From the NCBI RefSeq assembly GCF_015354735.1, contig NZ_JACEFJ010000001.1, forward strand, positions 620,001 to 684,000: 64,000 bases of DNA. The letters run 5' to 3'. Every line of letters begins with the position of its first letter. The first letter of the stretch is position 1. Origin of the DNA: Pararhodonellum marinum (GTDB taxonomy: Bacteria > Bacteroidota > Bacteroidia > Cytophagales > Cyclobacteriaceae). Shown here one piece after another: positions 25,301 through 35,578 of the stretch. The position numbers and the translations under genes are program-made. The notes beneath the pieces are model-generated. The model was given only the letters and a program-made list of their open reading frames with translations, was not told the origin of the DNA and did not search any database.

Positions 25301-26203
25301 TCAAAATACCTGCTCTTTCTCTCCGGTGACGTTTCCGAGCCAAATCTTTCCATTACCCATGTCAAGGTCACTTCTTACCTTTAAACTGCGTTCAAGAGAA
25401 GGGAAATCAAAGGTAAACTTCAGTTCACTTCCGGATGGGACAGGGCCAAGGTTGTAGGTAAATTCAAGTGTCTTTGATTGATTCCCTTTAATTTCAGACA
25501 GCCAGTCTTTTGTCCAATAATCCCAAGGTTCAGGACTTTCCCTTATATTTTTATCATAGACATATTGAGGACTCAGGGGATTATAAAATGTGAGTCCATT
25601 GGTGAAATAATGAAAAAGACCCTTTCCCATTTTACTGGGATCTAAATGGTAATAGGGAAAAGGATCTAGGTTTTTAAGGCTAAGGACCGTGTTGATTTCA
25701 GTCCCTGTTTTGGATACCGAAAGAATTTCCAAAGACAGCCCTTCCCTTAATTTTTGGTGTTTTTTGAAAACACTCCTTATCCTGACATCTTTCCGTGGGT
25801 CATTGGGTACATGGGTAGCTCCATCTTCAAATGAAATAAAACGGATCCTAAATGCAAAATCACCGAACATATCCATCATCCTGTAGATCTGAGGTCCAGT
25901 TTGTATGTTTGAGCTGGTCAGATCCTGAATTTTCAATGGATATATTTCTTGCCCGTCGACCACTACCACCGATCCATGCAGCTTTTCAAAATCACCATTT
26001 AGCCTGTTGTTTTCATTCAGGTATAGGATATGGGAAGAAAAATCATAAAAATCAATATCAGTTAAATCCAAAATTAATTCACCGTTTCTAACAATTTGAA
26101 ACTCTTCCAAATTACCCAAGTCGTCCGTATTTTCAGTTAGGTTGCAGGCTGAAATCAAAATAAGGACGCATGCAAGTAGTATGTGGCAGTTTGAGGTTTT
26201 CAT
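25301..26203 (-). CDS. Lipoprotein of unknown function, ~300 aa
   Basis: The N-terminus is a lipoprotein signal with the lipobox ISAC (Cys about residue 20 from the chosen start). I use ATG 26203; a start three codons earlier (26212) is possible. The mature part is acidic and predicted mostly beta, with blocks such as YHLDPSKMGKGLFHYFTNGL and a Tyr/Pro/Asp-rich centre. I do not recognise a family. It lies 74 bp upstream of the membrane protein gene at 25227 and may share its transcript. Confidence 0.72.
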   Translation of the reverse strand: MKTSNCHILLACVLILISACNLTENTDDLGNLEEFQIVRNGELILDLTDIDFYDFSSHILYLNENNRLNGDFEKLHGSVVVVDGQEIYPLKIQDLTSSNIQTGPQIYRMMDMFGDFAFRIRFISFEDGATHVPNDPRKDVRIRSVFKKHQKLREGLSLEILSVSKTGTEINTVLSLKNLDPFPYYHLDPSKMGKGLFHYFTNGLTFYNPLSPQYVYDKNIRESPEPWDYWTKDWLSEIKGNQSKTLEFTYNLGPVPSGSELKFTFDFPSLERSLKVRSDLDMGNGKIWLGNVTGEKEQVF

Positions 26204-26293
26204 GGAGGTCATTAAAAATAATCAATTATTGTGAGTTATTCAATCCAGATTCCATAATCACTTTTAACATTGATTACCTATAACAGCTTAATT

Positions 26294-28819
26294 CTAATCT
26301 TTCTTCCCAAACTTATCCCAATCAATGGCTTGAAACAGCTGTCCTATTCCTTTTAGCACATCTTCTACCACTTGCTCGTTTTCTACTGGCAATTTGAGAA
26401 AAGTCTTTCCGGTTTTTGGATCTTTTTCCGTCAGGGTATTTACCATTGCTTTGGTTCGGTCAGGATTTCCCAGAACTTCCGCAAGCTGACTGACCCATTC
26501 CATGCCTGTTGATTCAGTTTTTTGAGTGGCTTTGGGCTCAGATTTTGGAATTGGTTTTTCTGGAATATCTGTATCAAAAAGGCCCAGCTGTAAGTTTTGG
26601 TCCAATTCTTTTTTATCAGAAGATGAAGGGGATTGATAGGGTTCATCATTCCTTTCCTCAAAATCTGTTTCGGGTACCGATGCTTCTGTGAAATTTGGCT
26701 TTTCATCGACCATGGTTTCCATGCTGTTCATGAACTGCTTGAACCTGTCCTCCTGCATCAGAATAGTGTCATCCCCGGCATCCAAAACCCCTTCGGCCAT
26801 GGAAGATTTGAACTTCAACACATCCAACATCCGGTGCTCTATACTGTCCATGGAAACCAAATTGATGATATTGACTTTTTTCTTTTGACCCATCCTGTAA
26901 ATTCTCGCAATCCTTTGTTCCAAAACAGCTGGATTCCAGGGAATATCGAGGTTGATCAAATAGGCGGCTGATTGCAGGTTCAGACCTACGCCTCCGGCGT
27001 CTGTACTCAGAAAAACCTTGCATTCCGGATCTTTGAGAAAATTGTCCAAAAGAGATTTTCTGTCTTTGGATTGGACACCCCCATGGAGATTTTCATATTT
27101 GATGCCCAATTCATCAAGTTCTCGGGCTACCAACCTGGTCATCCTTTCCCATTGGCTGAAAATCACCACTTTTTCACCTTCCATCTGAAAAATTTCTTCC
27201 AGTATTCCCATCAGTTCGGCTATTTTGGTGTCATGCCTAGTCTGTTGATCGAGAATAAAAGTACTGTTGCAGACCATCCTCATCATGTTGAGGTTGATCA
27301 TAAGTTTTTGTCGGTCTTTTTCAGGGAGGAAACCCATCCTCCTCCATTTGTTGACGAGGCGGCAGACAGTCTCATAGCATTCATTGTGAACTTCTCTCTG
27401 CTTGTCAGTCATGGTTACAAAGAGGTTTTTGTCCTGTCTGTCCGGTAATTGCCGGAGCACCATTTTCTTGGTCCGGCGGATCAGGATATCCGAAAGTATG
27501 TCCCCTACTTTGTTCAGGTCTTTATAACCGATAACCTTGCTTGTTTCCGTTTCGGTAATCTGATGGTTGTGCAGGAACCTGTATAAAGCCCCTAATCTGA
27601 AAGGATTGATGAATTGAACCACAGAATACAGTTCTTCCAATTTGTTCTCCAATGGAGTTCCTGTAAGCACTATCGCATATTCTGATTTCAGTTTTTTGAT
27701 GTTTTGTGAAATCTTTGCTTTCCAGTTTTTGATCCTTTGTGCTTCATCCAGGATGATCAGGTCAAATCCGGTGGTATTGATGACATCCAGGTCATTGCCC
27801 ACAGTATGGTGCCCAACAATTTTGTAGAAATTATTATCATCGGCATATTGGGGTTCCCTTTTCAGCTTTAATCCTTCTATGACATGTGCGGGACTGTCCG
27901 TGAATTTTTCGATTTCAGATTTCCACTGGTATTTGAGAGAAGTGGGGCATACAATCAGTACTTTTTGGATACCGAATTCTTTTTTTAGGACTTCGGCAGC
28001 AGCAATGGCCTGAAGGGTTTTGCCCAAACCCATTTCATCTGCAATCAAAGCCCTACCGGACTGAACTGCAAAAGCAACTCCTTTCTTTTGATAGGGATGA
28101 AGTTCTGCTTTTATGTAACTGGATAAAAGACCGTTGTCCAGGCCTTTTTGATTTTTCCAGATCCATGCTTTTCTTTTGTTTTTGTCCCTCACCTCAAATA
28201 TAAAGGTCAGGGCATCCTCGTAGCAACGGAAGGAGGGATGTATGTTTTTGGCTTCAATGAAGAACTCCTCAAATTTGTTAAATGCCGTGGACTTGATGGT
28301 TCCACCTTCTGAGAAGTATTTTTTCGAAAGAGTTTTTAGTCTTCTGGTTCCTTCAGTTCCTATCCTAAGTTTGACTTTTCTTTCAATAGACCCATAATCC
28401 AAGTAAACCGAACTGTAGGTTGGTTGGAAATTTCCCTTTCTAAACAAAGATTGGGTTGATTTTTTATTCAGAATTTGATTGACAACGGCTTCAATGTGTT
28501 TACAAGTACCAAGCCCGTTTGTTTTGAAATCATAGCAGTTACAGAAATTGAAGTTTTTACCCGATGCTATTTCCTCAGAGTTGCTTCTAATGGCCACTTT
28601 ATAGGTGTTGTTGGTCTGAGGATTGTAAACTGAGTAGTCTGAAAAAACAGGGTCTGGACCAAGGTTACTGATTTTAAATTCCTGAAGGCCGGCAAATTGT
28701 CGACGCAATCCTATCTGCCATTCATCCAAACTAAGGTGATCCGGTTTCCTGTGATAAGGTATGGCTGTTTTCTTCGATTTTGAAAGGGATTTTGAGGACT
28801 TTTTGGTTTTACTTTTCAT
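26294..28819 (-). CDS. SNF2 family helicase-like ATPase with SWIM zinc finger
   Basis: The 841-residue protein has a Lys/Ser-rich tail at 1-20, a SWIM-type zinc finger with C93, C95, C106 and H108, and a SNF2 ATPase core. Walker A is DEMGLGKT (261-268) and motif II is DEAQ (358-361, not DEAH). Motif V-VI carry a STDAGGVGLNLQ segment and an EQRIARIYRMGQ arginine-finger block. The last ~130 residues are Glu/Pro/Lys-rich and probably disordered before a short helical end. Such proteins are ATP-driven DNA translocases involved in remodelling or repair. It reads leftward, divergent from the sugar dehydrogenase gene at 29112. Confidence 0.93.
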   Translation of the reverse strand: MKSKTKKSSKSLSKSKKTAIPYHRKPDHLSLDEWQIGLRRQFAGLQEFKISNLGPDPVFSDYSVYNPQTNNTYKVAIRSNSEEIASGKNFNFCNCYDFKTNGLGTCKHIEAVVNQILNKKSTQSLFRKGNFQPTYSSVYLDYGSIERKVKLRIGTEGTRRLKTLSKKYFSEGGTIKSTAFNKFEEFFIEAKNIHPSFRCYEDALTFIFEVRDKNKRKAWIWKNQKGLDNGLLSSYIKAELHPYQKKGVAFAVQSGRALIADEMGLGKTLQAIAAAEVLKKEFGIQKVLIVCPTSLKYQWKSEIEKFTDSPAHVIEGLKLKREPQYADDNNFYKIVGHHTVGNDLDVINTTGFDLIILDEAQRIKNWKAKISQNIKKLKSEYAIVLTGTPLENKLEELYSVVQFINPFRLGALYRFLHNHQITETETSKVIGYKDLNKVGDILSDILIRRTKKMVLRQLPDRQDKNLFVTMTDKQREVHNECYETVCRLVNKWRRMGFLPEKDRQKLMINLNMMRMVCNSTFILDQQTRHDTKIAELMGILEEIFQMEGEKVVIFSQWERMTRLVARELDELGIKYENLHGGVQSKDRKSLLDNFLKDPECKVFLSTDAGGVGLNLQSAAYLINLDIPWNPAVLEQRIARIYRMGQKKKVNIINLVSMDSIEHRMLDVLKFKSSMAEGVLDAGDDTILMQEDRFKQFMNSMETMVDEKPNFTEASVPETDFEERNDEPYQSPSSSDKKELDQNLQLGLFDTDIPEKPIPKSEPKATQKTESTGMEWVSQLAEVLGNPDRTKAMVNTLTEKDPKTGKTFLKLPVENEQVVEDVLKGIGQLFQAIDWDKFGKKD

Positions 28820-29111
28820 AAAGGATTGAATGTAGGATTGGAACTTAAACTTATTATATTTCTACCTTTTTGTCTATTGCAAACGCGACATTTTTAAACT
28901 TTCATGACTTGTTTTAGCCGTCTTCAAAATCATGGTTCACGTTAAAAATTGGATTTAAAAAGTTATTTCCAAATTATTAAAATTGTCTTTAATTTGAAAT
29001 AAATCAATAAAATATGTAATTTTAGTAATTATTATTTATTTATATTGAATTATTGCTTTTTTATAAAAAATATGTATTCAATACATTTAATCTACTAAAC
29101 CAAAGATCAAC
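28820..29111. promoter_or_regulatory. Divergent promoter region
   Basis: These 292 bp separate the leftward SNF2 gene and the rightward sugar dehydrogenase gene, so they must carry both promoters. The second half is extremely AT-rich. A TTTAATTTG string near 28988 resembles the Bacteroidota -7 box but is one base short of TAnnTTTG. No single promoter can be fixed. Confidence 0.35.
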
Positions 29112-30353
29112 ATGAACAAATACCAAAATTCAATCTGTTGGAAAGTAAAACTACTTTCCCTTGGCATGGGCCTCTTGTTGTTTTTATCAAGTCCCCAAAT
29201 AAATGCACAAAAAATAGTCAATGAGACGGTGCTCACTGATGTAGAGAGTGAAACCACCAGATTCAGGGTTATCAAAATGGTGGAGGGCTTGGAACATCCG
29301 TGGGCAATCAATTTTCTGGAGGATGGAAAAATGATATTGACCGAAAGACCCGGCAGGTTGCTGCTGATAGATGGAGACAAGATAACTTCATTGGAAGGTC
29401 TTCCAGAAAGTGACGTGGAAGAAGATGAGAAATCTGCACCTCAAGGTGGCAATCAGGGTGGCTTAATGGATGTGGTACCCCATCCTGAATATGGGTCCAA
29501 CAGCTGGATCTATTTTACCTATACCAGTCCCGGTGACGATGATTCCAATTTTGGAGATGAGGAATATGCTACTGGTACAGCCTTAGCCCGTGCCAAAATC
29601 AATGATGCAGGAGATGGGCTGGATGATTTGGAGGTATTGTATACGCAGATTCCCAGAACTGAACCCGGCAGGCATTACGGATCCAGAATTGTATTTCCAG
29701 GTGATGGAAATGTTTTGTTTTCAATAGGAGACAGAGGGATCCGGTATCCCTCTCAAGACCTCACTGATCCAGGGGGATCTATCATTCGGTTGAAAGAGGC
29801 CGGAGGCGTTCCCATGGACAATCCTTTTGTCGAAATGGCCCCCGGAAACCTTAGGCCTGAAATTTTCTCTTTTGGCCATAGAAACAATCAGGGGCTGGCG
29901 ATTGACCCCAATACAGGAGATATCTGGAGTACGGAACATGGCCCTTTTGGGGGAGATCTGGTCCATTTGATTCAAAAAGGAAAAAATTATGGATGGCCTC
30001 AAGTCGCCTATGGAGTAGAGTATGATACCAAAGCAAAAATCGGAGTAGGTAAAGAAGCGCCTGGAGTGGAAAAACCCAAGTACGTCTGGGAGGAATCCAT
30101 GGCCCCTTCAGGTTTGGCGTTTTATCATCAGGGCGAAATTACAGCTTGGGAAGGAAATTTATTTGCAGGATCCTTGCTCAAGGAACAACTTCACCGTCTG
30201 GTCATAGAAAATGGGGAAGTGGTCCATGATGAAATTCTATTGAAAGAGGAAATCGGAAGGATCAGGGATGTTAGGATGGGACCTGACGGTCACCTTTATC
30301 TGGTCACCGACCATTCGGATGGGGGACTTTATAGAATTGAGGCAATTGAATAA
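29112..30353 (+). CDS. PQQ-dependent sugar dehydrogenase-like secreted protein
   Basis: The 413-residue precursor has a signal peptide ending near INAQ (about residue 33). The rest is a six-bladed beta propeller of the soluble glucose dehydrogenase/YliI family. Matching blocks are HPWAINFLEDGKMILTERPG, GNQGGLMDVVPHPEYG, HYGSRIVFPGDG, FSFGHRNNQGL, STEHGPFGGD and NYGWP. The family oxidises aldose sugars with PQQ and calcium in the periplasm; some members have lost PQQ binding. The gene stands alone and ends in a strong terminator shared with its convergent neighbour. Confidence 0.9.
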   Translation: MNKYQNSICWKVKLLSLGMGLLLFLSSPQINAQKIVNETVLTDVESETTRFRVIKMVEGLEHPWAINFLEDGKMILTERPGRLLLIDGDKITSLEGLPESDVEEDEKSAPQGGNQGGLMDVVPHPEYGSNSWIYFTYTSPGDDDSNFGDEEYATGTALARAKINDAGDGLDDLEVLYTQIPRTEPGRHYGSRIVFPGDGNVLFSIGDRGIRYPSQDLTDPGGSIIRLKEAGGVPMDNPFVEMAPGNLRPEIFSFGHRNNQGLAIDPNTGDIWSTEHGPFGGDLVHLIQKGKNYGWPQVAYGVEYDTKAKIGVGKEAPGVEKPKYVWEESMAPSGLAFYHQGEITAWEGNLFAGSLLKEQLHRLVIENGEVVHDEILLKEEIGRIRDVRMGPDGHLYLVTDHSDGGLYRIEAIE

Positions 30354-30361
30354 AAGAAAAG

Positions 30362-30401
30362 TCCATCAAACATCTTTGAGAAGTTGTTTGATGGATTTTT
30401 T
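30362..30401. terminator. Bidirectional rho-independent terminator
   Basis: TCCATCAAACA (30362-30372) pairs perfectly with TGTTTGATGGA (30385-30395), an 11-bp stem, followed by TTTTTT on the plus strand. On the minus strand the stem is followed by CTTTTCTTTT. It lies between the convergent ends of the sugar dehydrogenase and the TraB/GumN gene and can serve both. Confidence 0.85.
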
Positions 30402-30459
30402 CAACATTACAAAACTTATCATCTTTACCACCTTCGGGAATTTTCAAAGGATTTTTATC

Positions 30460-31332
30460 TTATCGCACTGCTTCAACGGCGTATCCTGCGGTTCTCAGCA
30501 ATTGGATTACGCCATCTTCTGCTGGGAGGTGACCTGCACCCACTGCAATAAAAGTAGGCTGATCATGGATGAGGGTTTGGATTTTCGATATCCAGTTTTC
30601 ATTTCTTTTGGTAAGCAATAGATCCCCATATTCTTTGAAAAGGTCATTCTCAGCAATCACTTGGTAGAGTTCATCCAGGTTTTCTGAGGTATAATTCGTG
30701 ACCATTCTCTCGAATTCTTTCATGGAATCTTGGTTGGTGACCATTTTGCCAAGTTCATCAATTTGTAGTTTTTGGGGGATTTCATCAAAAATACCCACCT
30801 GAAATTGAATGGTTTCCAATCCGACCACAGGCATTTCCATGTTTTTTGCTTTTTCCACAAAATACATCTCATAGCTGCTTTGATCAGCACATGGCAATTG
30901 TTTCATAAGGATCATGGACGATAGCACAAAGGGTTTTAAGACACCCATTTGATCTAGCCCTGCACCGTAAGATTCAGAGAGGAATTTGTTGACTGCTTCT
31001 CGATGTTCCGGCTCAAATTCCTCTTGGATGTTTTGCATGTCAGGATTGAAAGATACCATCTGCATCTCCTGTACCAGATTAGGATCACTCATATCCAGCT
31101 CCATGGCAAGTTTCTCTGATGATTCCAAAGCCTCTGTAATCCTTTCATCCATGATAAACTGATCCTTACAGATTACATGAATAGTTCCGAATAGATAGGA
31201 AGGTGATTCCAGTCCATTTCCGGTAATTTTCCATAGTAGGGAAGAGGCATGTTGTTCTTGAGCATGTGTATGTGAAACAGAAATGACCAAAAGCAATCCT
31301 GCCATAATGGATTTTAACATGTGTTTTTTCAT
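30460..31332 (-). CDS. TraB/GumN family secreted protein
   Basis: A 290-residue protein with a signal peptide (cleavage near SHTHAQ, about residue 25) and the TraB/GumN domain. The first GxxH-type motif is FGTIHV (about 47-52), and the second part has the conserved VGAGHLPAEDGVIQLLRTAGY block at the C-terminus, both diagnostic. Related eukaryotic Tiki proteins are metalloproteases, and the conserved His and Glu fit metal binding, but activity in bacterial members is largely unproven. The gene reads leftward into the shared terminator at 30362-30401. Confidence 0.9.
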   Translation of the reverse strand: MKKHMLKSIMAGLLLVISVSHTHAQEQHASSLLWKITGNGLESPSYLFGTIHVICKDQFIMDERITEALESSEKLAMELDMSDPNLVQEMQMVSFNPDMQNIQEEFEPEHREAVNKFLSESYGAGLDQMGVLKPFVLSSMILMKQLPCADQSSYEMYFVEKAKNMEMPVVGLETIQFQVGIFDEIPQKLQIDELGKMVTNQDSMKEFERMVTNYTSENLDELYQVIAENDLFKEYGDLLLTKRNENWISKIQTLIHDQPTFIAVGAGHLPAEDGVIQLLRTAGYAVEAVR

Positions 31333-31762
31333 AATCGGTAAAAGTTAATTTGTGATTTTAAGGTGGTTTAAAATTACGCTGAAAAAATTTCAAATTTGAA
31401 TTTAAATACAGTATTGCACTAATTAAAGGATGATTGCATATTCTGATTTGAATAGCATCTGATCCATAGCCAAATTAAACAAACCTATACTATACATGAA
31501 TTTTCTAAAGCTCCTTTAACTTAGGTAATCGTTATCATCTCCTAAAATTTAAAAACAACACGAATTTTTAACTGTTTTAATTTTAATTGGAGTTTACTTG
31601 TGATTTTTTCATAAAATTGCGGTTGAATTTATTTCTTTGGTTATAATGAAGTCATTTTGTTTTTAATTTAGGGAGTTGTTTCTACGGAATCAAGTGCAGA
31701 ATTTTATGTTTGATTTTGTTTTGGTTCATTTTGTGTCATTTTTCAGCAAATCAATATAGTTT
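31333..31762. other. Intergenic, AT-rich
   Basis: The 430 bp between divergent genes hold the promoter of the TraB/GumN gene on the left and that of the glycosyltransferase at 31763 on the right. A match to TAnnTTTG (TATGTTTG) lies at 31705-31712, 50 bp before the ATG at 31763. A TTG at 31676-31678 is too far away for a standard -33 box. No open frame is supported. Confidence 0.4.
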
Positions 31763-32950
31763 ATGAGCAAGAAGGTTTTATTTGTCACTTACGAAAATCC
31801 TTTCACAAAAAATTCGGGAGACAGCATATACACCTGTAATATTTTGGAGGGATTGATATCCTTGGAGTTTGAACTTGATATCATTTATTATGATTCAAAT
31901 GAAAAAGAAAAGCTTATCAATTCAATAGATGCTGAAAAATTCAACAAAACCGAGGTGGTAGAATTCAGACAAAAGCATCCCATTCACTTTATTTTTTCAC
32001 ACTATCCGGGGATGGTAGTCAATAGAATATCCAAACAATTCAATGGTCAATTGAGTGACATGATAAAGAATCAAAAGTATGATTTTATTTTTGTCAACCA
32101 CCAAAAAATGCTTTTTACACTCTCGGTGCTTTTGGATGCTAAACCTTTTTCAAAACTGATTTACATATCGCATAATGTAGAATATTTGTTAAGTTTTAAT
32201 CTTGCCAAATACAACAAATCAATTTGGAAGAAAGCCTTATACTGGCAGGATTCTATCAAAACCAAATGGTATGAGAGAAAACATTTGGCTCATTTTGATG
32301 CGGTTACGGCCATTTCAGAACATGATGCACAGTACTTCGAAGAAGCTTATGGGATTGAAAAAGTAGGAATTTTTAGACCTGTGGTGAAACCCAAGAGTAA
32401 AGTATTGGATATGTCGAAGAAAAAATTCAATAAATTAATTATCGGAGGAAGTTTTGATTGGCCACCGAAGAAGGAAAATCTATTGATGTTTTTAAATGCT
32501 TCCAATTTTAAAGATTTGGATGCCAATGGTATACAGCTAGTGATAGCAGGAAAAGCGGATCCCAAGTTTGTCAATTGGGTGAACAACAAATATCAAGGAG
32601 TTTTTATGACCGGTGCAGTACCGAGTTTGGAACCATATTATGAAGAATGTGGCATTGCCATTGTTCCGGAAAGACTTGGTGGAGGCTTCAAACTGAAAGT
32701 GGTTGAAGCAGCTATTTCAAAAACGGCCATTTTCGCTATTTCTGGAGCGATTACAAAATCAAATTTTCTTAGAGACAAACATTTTGTGGAAAAACCAGAC
32801 TTTGAAGAACTGATTTCCGAAATTATTAAAGTACAGAAAAGTCCAGAAGATTTTTCAGACAAAATCGAGAGTGCTTACCAAATTGCGATAAATGAGTACA
32901 CTTTAGGTGCCTTAAAAGAGCAAATCAAGAAGTTATTACAATTTAACTGA
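31763..32950 (+). CDS. Glycosyltransferase, GT4-like, single gene
   Basis: The 395-residue protein has the two-domain GT-B pattern. The N-terminal part starts FVTYENPFTKNSGDSIYTCNILEGL and contains ISHNVEYL. The C-terminal domain has GGSFDWPPKKENL and the sugar-nucleotide site segment around PERLGGGFKLKVVEAA, where Glu and Gly match the EX7E region of GT4 enzymes. It should transfer a sugar from a nucleotide donor at the cytoplasmic membrane. It is not in an operon with other polysaccharide genes, and the neighbour on the right converges. Confidence 0.85.
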   Translation: MSKKVLFVTYENPFTKNSGDSIYTCNILEGLISLEFELDIIYYDSNEKEKLINSIDAEKFNKTEVVEFRQKHPIHFIFSHYPGMVVNRISKQFNGQLSDMIKNQKYDFIFVNHQKMLFTLSVLLDAKPFSKLIYISHNVEYLLSFNLAKYNKSIWKKALYWQDSIKTKWYERKHLAHFDAVTAISEHDAQYFEEAYGIEKVGIFRPVVKPKSKVLDMSKKKFNKLIIGGSFDWPPKKENLLMFLNASNFKDLDANGIQLVIAGKADPKFVNWVNNKYQGVFMTGAVPSLEPYYEECGIAIVPERLGGGFKLKVVEAAISKTAIFAISGAITKSNFLRDKHFVEKPDFEELISEIIKVQKSPEDFSDKIESAYQIAINEYTLGALKEQIKKLLQFN

Positions 32951-32992
32951 TTATAAACGCTTAGCATGTAATTCCGATTGTATATCCTTTGA

Positions 32993-35578
32993 TCAATTAG
33001 GTGTCGTCAGTCTCACCTCCACCCTTCTATCCTGTTCACTTCCGGTCCTTTGTGCACCCCGTACAACTACCCCTCCAGATTTGGTGACAATTCTATCTTC
33101 CTGTACACCCATTTCATTGATCAAAACCTCCCTTACATGAGCAATCCTGATCTCGATTAAATTTAAATTATAGTTGACATTTCCAGTATTGTCGGCAAAT
33201 CCAACCAATTCAATCTTCATGTCCTCTTGTGCATCCAAGAGGTAAGCCAAATCAACCAGTTTCTCTTTTTCTGCGGCATTTAAGGTGGATTGGTTGACTT
33301 CAAAATACACATTGGTACGTGTGACAGGCAACCCAACAGCACTTGGACTCATCATCGCCATTTGTCTAGGCATTTGATTTGTGGTTTGCTGATCACCTAT
33401 TTTTGAAATTTCAGAATTGGGATTGATTGGGTCAGGCATTAAAGCAGGAGGCTGAGATAAACTGTCCTGATAGGTATTTGAGCCGGTTTCCGCTTCTGTC
33501 AGACCTATAGGAGGCATTATTGTTGTGCTATCCTCATTAAGCATAAGGGTAGTATCTTGGTTGATTTGTGTACTGTCTGCCAATGCCGATTGATCAATCG
33601 TAGTTACAGGAGCCCCAACTCCCTGTTGGTACTGAGGTTGGTTTTGTTGATCACTATCTCCGCCGCTTAAGGCTGCCCCTGCTACTACGCCACCTCCGAT
33701 CAATGCCGCATTTCTAAGCGCTCTGTTTTGCCTTTCAGATTCTCCCTGCCTTTCATCTTCCACAGTTATTCTAGACCTTTGGCTGGTCTGAACTCTATCC
33801 TGCCTTCTTCTGGATTGAGATTCCACCGGTACAAACTGTGTGGCCGGTCTTTCCTCAATTGATCTAAGATATGCTTCTAAGCTTTCCTGGTTGGTAAAGC
33901 TCCTCATTAACATGGAATCTCTTTTTGCTTGTTCTTCCTGAATCTCCATACGGAAGTTGTCAAAGCTTTTTTCATAGGAAGGTGATTCCCAATTTTCCTG
34001 AATGCCGGTAGCAGTTTGCCTATCACTCATTTCATCAGTGATCGGTGCATAAGCGTATCCTGTTCTTTGGATTTGGCTCAGTGATTGGTCCAGCTGATCT
34101 GGAATGGCCATCATCTGTTTCCAGTAATAAACACTGTCCCTTTTTGAGTAATTTTTGATGCCAATGTATTGACTTTGCCTTAAGCGCTTTTGTTGTTCTA
34201 GGTTTAGGATATCATCATCCAATCGGCTATCGGCTTGCCTCAGGCTGTCAAGGGAAAATTGGTAGCCGAATCTATCGCTTTGGTATTGGTCCAGCCTTCG
34301 ATTTAAAGTATTTCTGGTTAAAGTGGTATCAAGCCTCCACTGAGATGCCAATTGATCGATTGAATCCAATTGCGTATATATCTTGTTTCGTTCTTCCTTT
34401 ACCAAGCCTTTTTTGTATCTATTGTGGAGAATTTCTTGATCCAATCCTATAATGGCCATGTTTTTCATTAAAGAATCCTGAGGAAATTGATCCTGGGTAT
34501 TTATCCAAGTAAAATAATAGTTTTGGATAGTTTGGGCAGGCCTTTGTGGTGGGACGGATATTGTTTCTTCTTTTAATTCCTGATTTTCCTGAGAACTATC
34601 TGATATAATGGGCGGACTTATTTTTTCAGATTTGGAAGTCTGACTGATGCTGTAGTTAGGCAAGATCTTTGGTGCCTGAAAAAGGAATTTTTCCTTTCCC
34701 AAACTTACCCGAATGCCAAAACCATGGAAGATGTACCAATCATTCCTATTTCTTCCGTCGCCCCGAATGGGATTGGATGGGTCTACCACATTAGGTCCCG
34801 GCTTGGAAGCGTAGGCCTGCAATTCATTGTCATAGTTTTGTCTGTAGTTTCCACTGACATCATCCAGGAAGTCAGTGAAGGCATATTTGAAATCACTTTG
34901 AGCAAAAAGCTCAAATCTTGAACTTAGCCTAAACCGGATACCTAAACCAAATGAAGTGTAGAAAGACTCAAGATCATAGCCTTCATCACGTTCTGTAAGG
35001 AGAGGGGGAAGATTGGTTTCATAATTGCCATTGTTGATGATACCAGGCAAGGAATAATCATAAGGAAGCCCTGCGTCATCAAACAAATCGCCATTTACAT
35101 CAAAATCTAGGTATCCAAAACCTAATGTGAAATAAGGGGCAATAAATGAAGTGGCACTTAGGATTTTGTTATTGTCAGGTTTAAAAACCAGCGATAGCCC
35201 AATATCCCTCACTTCTGTTCTGAAATTCAGAGATCGGTCAAAGTTTGGTGCATTAACCATCAATTGGCCATTAGGTTGAACATACCGGTCACTCATCGCA
35301 AACTGATATTGCCCAACGGAAAGCATCAATCCAATGGATTTATTTAATCTTCTTTCAAGGTAGACTTGATAAGACAGTCTATCGGTGTAATTTTCATTGT
35401 AGTTAAATGATTTGGTGAAACTTCTCCAATTATGGGAACCATATGGACTCAGGTCTCCATGGTAATTGGTAAAGCCTGCACTGCCGCCTATTCTCCATTT
35501 GTATGGGTAAAGCTGAGCTTGACTTTCCATCAAGGGAATAAATAGGAGAAAAAGGATGATGATCTGCCTCATGTTCAT
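32993..35578 (-). CDS. Outer-membrane barrel (DUF6089-like) with C-terminal OmpA domain
   Basis: The 861-residue protein has a signal peptide (ending about residue 22), a beta-barrel-like N-terminal domain (about 23-300, with WRIGGSAGFTNYHGDL typical of DUF6089), a Gln/Arg/Asp-rich helical linker (about 330-640) and a Gly/Ala stretch (GGGVVAGAALSGG). A C-terminal OmpA peptidoglycan-binding domain follows at about 760-861, with the VGFADNTGNVNYNLNL block. It probably spans outer membrane to peptidoglycan. Its ATG overlaps the TGA of the upstream gene (ATGA), so translation is coupled. Similar proteins are part of gliding/T9SS envelopes, but this one cannot be named. Confidence 0.88.
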   Translation of the reverse strand: MNMRQIIILFLLFIPLMESQAQLYPYKWRIGGSAGFTNYHGDLSPYGSHNWRSFTKSFNYNENYTDRLSYQVYLERRLNKSIGLMLSVGQYQFAMSDRYVQPNGQLMVNAPNFDRSLNFRTEVRDIGLSLVFKPDNNKILSATSFIAPYFTLGFGYLDFDVNGDLFDDAGLPYDYSLPGIINNGNYETNLPPLLTERDEGYDLESFYTSFGLGIRFRLSSRFELFAQSDFKYAFTDFLDDVSGNYRQNYDNELQAYASKPGPNVVDPSNPIRGDGRNRNDWYIFHGFGIRVSLGKEKFLFQAPKILPNYSISQTSKSEKISPPIISDSSQENQELKEETISVPPQRPAQTIQNYYFTWINTQDQFPQDSLMKNMAIIGLDQEILHNRYKKGLVKEERNKIYTQLDSIDQLASQWRLDTTLTRNTLNRRLDQYQSDRFGYQFSLDSLRQADSRLDDDILNLEQQKRLRQSQYIGIKNYSKRDSVYYWKQMMAIPDQLDQSLSQIQRTGYAYAPITDEMSDRQTATGIQENWESPSYEKSFDNFRMEIQEEQAKRDSMLMRSFTNQESLEAYLRSIEERPATQFVPVESQSRRRQDRVQTSQRSRITVEDERQGESERQNRALRNAALIGGGVVAGAALSGGDSDQQNQPQYQQGVGAPVTTIDQSALADSTQINQDTTLMLNEDSTTIMPPIGLTEAETGSNTYQDSLSQPPALMPDPINPNSEISKIGDQQTTNQMPRQMAMMSPSAVGLPVTRTNVYFEVNQSTLNAAEKEKLVDLAYLLDAQEDMKIELVGFADNTGNVNYNLNLIEIRIAHVREVLINEMGVQEDRIVTKSGGVVVRGAQRTGSEQDRRVEVRLTTPN